Source: a bacterium (GTDB lineage Bacteria; Patescibacteriota; Minisyncoccia; UBA6257; JAGOQP01). Taken from it: a stretch of 43,490 bases of DNA. This document shows positions 41,068 to 43,490 of this stretch, piece by piece. Under the pieces are notes generated by a model that was given only the letters and a program-made list of their open reading frames with translations, made no database searches and had not been told where the DNA came from. The stretch spans positions 1 through 43,490 of the forward strand of contig JAJYXK010000014.1 in NCBI GenBank assembly GCA_021801825.1, written 5' to 3'. A program made the position numbers and the translations under genes. Each line of letters begins with the position of its first letter. Position 1 is the stretch's first letter.

Positions 41068-41096
41068 TTGCTAAATCTATAAATATGGGGTATACT
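41068..41096 (+). promoter_or_regulatory. Promoter of the sorting-domain protein gene
   Basis: TTGCTA (41068-41073), a 17-nt spacer and TATACT (41091-41096). The leader is about 98 nt and ends in a strong SD. Confidence 0.55.
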
Positions 41097-41199
41097 ATAA
41101 TCAGTTACTTTTACATGGGAAATTATAAATAAAAAATAGATTTGGATTTCTGAAACACAGAGACTCAAAAATTAAAAACAAAAAGCACGGAGGTGCACA

Positions 41200-42108
41200 A
41201 TGAAACGCAAAATCTTTTCTTTCGTTACCCTCCTGCTTGTTATGTGTATCATACCCGCAGGAGTGTTCTCACAAACCTCTCTTTCTGATGGAAGTGTATC
41301 AAATACATTAGGAGAGTGGATTACCACAGGATTGCCAAACGTAGCTGATCCTCCTCATGCTCCCGATGCTACTCGCAAAGCATTTTTGCAGTCAGATCCG
41401 CAAAAACCGTATTTGACGCTCGTGTTTGAACAGTCTGATAGTGCGGTGAACGGACAGGTATATTCATACCTATCATATTATAGAGTTTTTACTAGTATGA
41501 TGCGTATGGCGGCTAAGGCTGTTATAGAGGCAAAGAGTTTTTTTAGATCTCCTTCGGATATTGAGGTCCTTTTGTCCATGAGTTACATCAATAGTAAAAC
41601 AGGAGATGGTTCATTCTTGGGATCTAAGGTTGTTTCAAATCAGTGGGGTACGTATACTTGGGAATTTAATTCGCCCCTCAATGAATTTGATATATTCTCC
41701 ATTGACGTTGCCATGGGACCAAATTCAAAACGAATGATGTCTCAGTTGGGGATTTACACAATCCATCTGTATGATAAGAATGGTGCTCTGATTTGGAACT
41801 ATAATCTTATCACTGGTGTTCCAAATGAAAAACCCACCCTCCCCGTTGAGTTTAAGCTGGAACAGAACTATCCGAATCCATTTAATCCTTCTACCAAAAT
41901 AAGGTTTTCCATTCCTGAATCTGGAAATTATAGACTGATTGTATACAACGACATCGGTCAAGAAATTTCCATTCTTATGAATGGATTCTTATCACCCGGA
42001 GTTCATGAGGCAGCTTTCAATGCAACGGGTTTATCTTCCGGCGTATATTTTTATAGACTGATCGGGAAAAACACCGTTCTTTCTAAAAAAATGTTGCTGG
42101 TTAAATAA
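41200..42108 (+). CDS. Exported protein with type IX secretion C-terminal sorting domain
   Basis: The 302-aa protein has a signal peptide (MKRKIFSFVTLLLVMCIIP, predicted cut after VFS, residue 24). A domain of about 180 residues that I do not recognise follows. Residues 216-302 are a typical type A T9SS sorting domain: EFKLEQNYPNPFNPSTKI, then YNDIGQEI, GVHEAAFNATGLSSGVYFYRL and a final KKMLLVK. In Bacteroidota, Ignavibacteria and relatives this domain takes proteins across the outer membrane and is cut off and replaced by an anchor. A GGAGGTG SD precedes the ATG. No T9SS component is in the window. The gene is probably acquired from such a donor, or the genome has an unexpected secretion route. 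Confidence 0.85.
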   Translation: MKRKIFSFVTLLLVMCIIPAGVFSQTSLSDGSVSNTLGEWITTGLPNVADPPHAPDATRKAFLQSDPQKPYLTLVFEQSDSAVNGQVYSYLSYYRVFTSMMRMAAKAVIEAKSFFRSPSDIEVLLSMSYINSKTGDGSFLGSKVVSNQWGTYTWEFNSPLNEFDIFSIDVAMGPNSKRMMSQLGIYTIHLYDKNGALIWNYNLITGVPNEKPTLPVEFKLEQNYPNPFNPSTKIRFSIPESGNYRLIVYNDIGQEISILMNGFLSPGVHEAAFNATGLSSGVYFYRLIGKNTVLSKKMLLVK

Positions 42109-42111
42109 ACT

Positions 42112-42141
42112 CCACCTTCGCCAAGGCTATGGCGGGCACGG
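42112..42141. repeat. Short GC-rich dispersed repeat
   Basis: CCACCTTCGCCAAGGCTATG and the following GCGGGC contain a CGCCA/TGGCG hairpin and resemble the reverse complement of the repeat at 16752-16783. Confidence 0.4.
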
Positions 42142-42216
42142 TAATTTTATAATTTCTTTTTACCCCGTACTCAATTTGTAGAATTGTAGTATGTGGGTTA
42201 CTGTTCTTTTGCAGAC

Positions 42217-42245
42217 AAAAAGCCCCGCTCGTTCGGGGCTTTTTT
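42217..42245 (+). terminator. Intrinsic terminator of the sorting-domain gene
   Basis: AAAAAGCCCCG and CGGGGCTTTTT form an 11-bp stem with a CTCGTT loop and a T-tract. Confidence 0.9.
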
Positions 42246-42328
42246 GTTGTGTAATTATATGGGGAATACTTCGTTTGTATAAGTAAGCACATTTTAGTTA
42301 AAAAATCCCCCAAAAGGAGGTGAGAATA

Positions 42329-42577
42329 ATGGGATTCTTTAGCGATCTTTTTGGTGGGTCTAATTCATCATCAAGTAATAATTCTTATTCAAATGATGGG
42401 AAGAATTTCGCAAAGGTTAGTGAAAATTCTTCCAGTGGGAATAAGGTTGATGTATATCTCGGTGACCCGAATACTGGAAATCACTGCCACTATTTTGTTT
42501 CGGAAAATGGGCAGTCCGGTATGGTTCACAGAGGAGAATGTGATAATTGTTCACCATCTCCTTCTACAAAAAAATAG
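42329..42577 (+). CDS. Small hypothetical protein, 82 aa
   Basis: I do not recognise this protein. ATG 42329 has a perfect AAGGAGGTGA SD. It begins with an amphipathic MGFFSDLFGG, then a Ser/Asn-rich linker (SNSSSSNNSYSNDG), then KVDVYLGDPNTGNHCHYFVSENGQSGMVHRGECDNCSP. The His and Cys residues in NHCHYF, HRGECDNC could bind a metal. There is no signal peptide. Its own SD, and a hairpin terminator after it, make it a single-gene unit. Confidence 0.6.
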   Translation: MGFFSDLFGGSNSSSSNNSYSNDGKNFAKVSENSSSGNKVDVYLGDPNTGNHCHYFVSENGQSGMVHRGECDNCSPSPSTKK

Positions 42578-42587
42578 GCCCATTTTT

Positions 42588-42621
42588 ACGGCGGACCTCT
42601 CATTTCTTGTTCCGCCGTTTT
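42588..42621 (+). terminator. Terminator after the 82-aa gene
   Basis: ACGGCGGA and TCCGCCGT form an 8-bp stem with a 15-nt loop, followed by TTTATAT. Confidence 0.6.
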
Positions 42622-42638
42622 ATATCTGATACGATTTA

Positions 42639-42644
42639 TATAAT
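42639..42644 (+). promoter_or_regulatory. -10 element of the 42659 gene
   Basis: TATAAT ends 14 nt before ATG 42659; the leader would be only a few nucleotides and has no SD. Confidence 0.4.
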
Positions 42645-42658
42645 ATAATAAAAACAAC

Positions 42659-43102
42659 ATGCTTTCATATTCTTTATTTAAGGTGCGTATGCAAGCCATA
42701 GAAAATAAGGCAAACTTTGATTATTTCAAAAAATCTGGGATGCAGGACGTGTATTCCTCAATACAACTCATATCTGAAATGTTGGCTCATAAAGTGAGTG
42801 GTGAAGTTATTGAATCACTCAATTTTATGTTTTTTGAATTTGTTCTTGATAATGACACTCTATTCCAAAATAAATCTGTTCTTTCTCAAGGTGGTTCAGA
42901 AATGAAGGAGGCTCTTATATTTACTATCTTAAAAAAGATAGAAGGAATTAATATAGAAACAGAAACAAAATGGGTCCACGGTCTTTTGGGATATATTCAA
43001 AAACTTTCTAATCTCACCGAGCATATCTCTATGAATTCTTCAGATGATATAAATAATATTCGTGTTTCTTTTGAGAATGAATATCATAAAAATAAGAGTT
43101 AG
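42659..43102 (+). CDS. Hypothetical protein, 147 aa
   Basis: I do not recognise this protein. It is soluble and probably all-helical (MQAIENKANFDYFKKSGMQDVYSSIQLISEMLAHKV, ESLNFMFFEFVLDNDTLFQ). No catalytic motif is apparent. It lies 10 bp before another small gene in the same direction, which suggests a two-gene unit. In-frame ATG 42689 is an alternative start. Confidence 0.6.
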   Translation: MLSYSLFKVRMQAIENKANFDYFKKSGMQDVYSSIQLISEMLAHKVSGEVIESLNFMFFEFVLDNDTLFQNKSVLSQGGSEMKEALIFTILKKIEGINIETETKWVHGLLGYIQKLSNLTEHISMNSSDDINNIRVSFENEYHKNKS

Positions 43103-43112
43103 ACTTGAATCC

Positions 43113-43394
43113 ATGTTTATACATAAAACAGCAGAACATATTTCGTCACCCGATTTGATTTGGACGAAAGATGAGCGAAATAAATTAGAAGAAGATATTT
43201 TGAGTCTTCGTGACGATCAGATAGGTGCGCTTGCAAAAATACTCGTTGGTTTCCGTGATGAAGATATTTTAGATATTGTGCGAGATATAAGAGAAAATGG
43301 AGTAGAATCGGGGCATCTATCTATTTTGCTTGAAGAGGCGGATTCTAAAGAGCGTGTGATTTGGTGGGTTGGTTATTTTAAATCGCCTTATTAG
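43113..43394 (+). CDS. Hypothetical protein, 93 aa
   Basis: I do not recognise this protein. It is a short charged protein: MFIHKTAEHISSPDLIWTKDERNKLEEDILSLRDDQIGALAKILVGFRDEDILDIVRDI, ending VIWWVGYFKSPY. ATG 43113 is the first start after the stop of the preceding gene. The repeated Asp/Glu-x-x-I-L pattern suggests paired helices. Repeat copy B with a terminator-like hairpin follows. Confidence 0.55.
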   Translation: MFIHKTAEHISSPDLIWTKDERNKLEEDILSLRDDQIGALAKILVGFRDEDILDIVRDIRENGVESGHLSILLEEADSKERVIWWVGYFKSPY

Positions 43395-43436
43395 ACTTAG
43401 GTGGTTATTAATTAGAAAGATGTGACCCTCATATCT

Positions 43437-43490
43437 CTGTGCATAACTTATACAACATACCTTAAAAAACAGCCAATGGGGCTGTTTTTG
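43437..43490 (+). repeat. Intergenic repeat element, copy B, with terminator hairpin
   Basis: TCTGTGCATAACTT, CATAC, then AAAAACAGCC with GGCTGTTTTT (hairpin 43465-43489). It matches copy A at 40989-41043 in order and orientation and runs to the right edge of the window. Confidence 0.6.

Noticed and set aside
42659-43394. The last two small genes as one frameshifted gene
   Set aside because: The first ends with a natural hydrophilic tail, the second has its own ATG 10 bp later, and neither has a known family to test continuity.
1-43490. CRISPR array or transposase-type insertion sequence
   Set aside because: No regularly spaced repeats with unique spacers and no transposase or integrase frame were seen.

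Overview
The window reads as a chromosomal segment of a Patescibacteria/CPR bacterium, most likely a Parcubacteria-type lineage. The grounds are AT-rich DNA, short RpoB and RpoC (1066 and 1206 aa), an EF-P with a non-standard tip, a sigma-region-4/HARE-HTH fusion, T4SS-like ATPase genes on the chromosome, and many housekeeping genes that lack a Shine-Dalgarno (SD) sequence. The lineage call is inference; there is no rRNA gene here to confirm it.

Layout. 1-1500: end of a possible NUDIX gene, then infC-rpmI-rplT on the minus strand, with infC starting at an AUU codon. 1500-6000: a hypothetical protein, smpB and the tmRNA gene ssrA, a structured 200-bp stretch bounded by a 17-nt copy of the ssrA 3' end, another hypothetical, a ParB-like protein and an Fe-S protein resembling HhH-GPD glycosylases. 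6041-9636: ileS with a whole histidine-phosphatase domain inserted. 9700-16750: a possible small RNA, secD-secF, the sigma4-HARE gene, a T4SS-like gene pair and efp. 16840-17570: a one-gene accessory cassette. 17600-20114: murC and mnmA. 20175-22024: a two-gene cassette of membrane/exported proteins behind a perfect consensus promoter. 22060-25382: tsaD, rodA and mltG. 25383-33807: rpoB-rpoC, then rpsF, ssb and rpsR. 33874-35817 (minus strand): tRNA-Leu(CAA), a LAGLIDADG endonuclease, an alpha/beta hydrolase and a histidine phosphatase. 35960-38669: parA and parB, split by an ArsR-like gene between two near-identical perfect palindromes. 38735-39982: an M16 peptidase. 40011-43490: accessory genes, namely a GNAT acetyltransferase with a 61-aa Asp/Ser-rich peptide, an exported protein with a type IX secretion sorting domain, and three small unknowns.

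Two gene styles are mixed. Several core genes (ileS, murC, tsaD, parB, smpB) have a -10 hexamer exactly 6 nt before the ATG and no SD, so their transcripts are probably leaderless. Nearly all unrecognised or foreign-looking genes carry a strong SD, and several also have a longer leader and their own terminator. This suggests accessory cassettes inserted between core operons.

The most notable observations are the phosphatase domain inside IleRS, the palindrome-bracketed regulator between parA and parB, the T9SS-type sorting domain in an apparent CPR genome, the tmRNA-end duplication, the endonuclease abutting tRNA-Leu, and the acetyltransferase/acidic-peptide pair.
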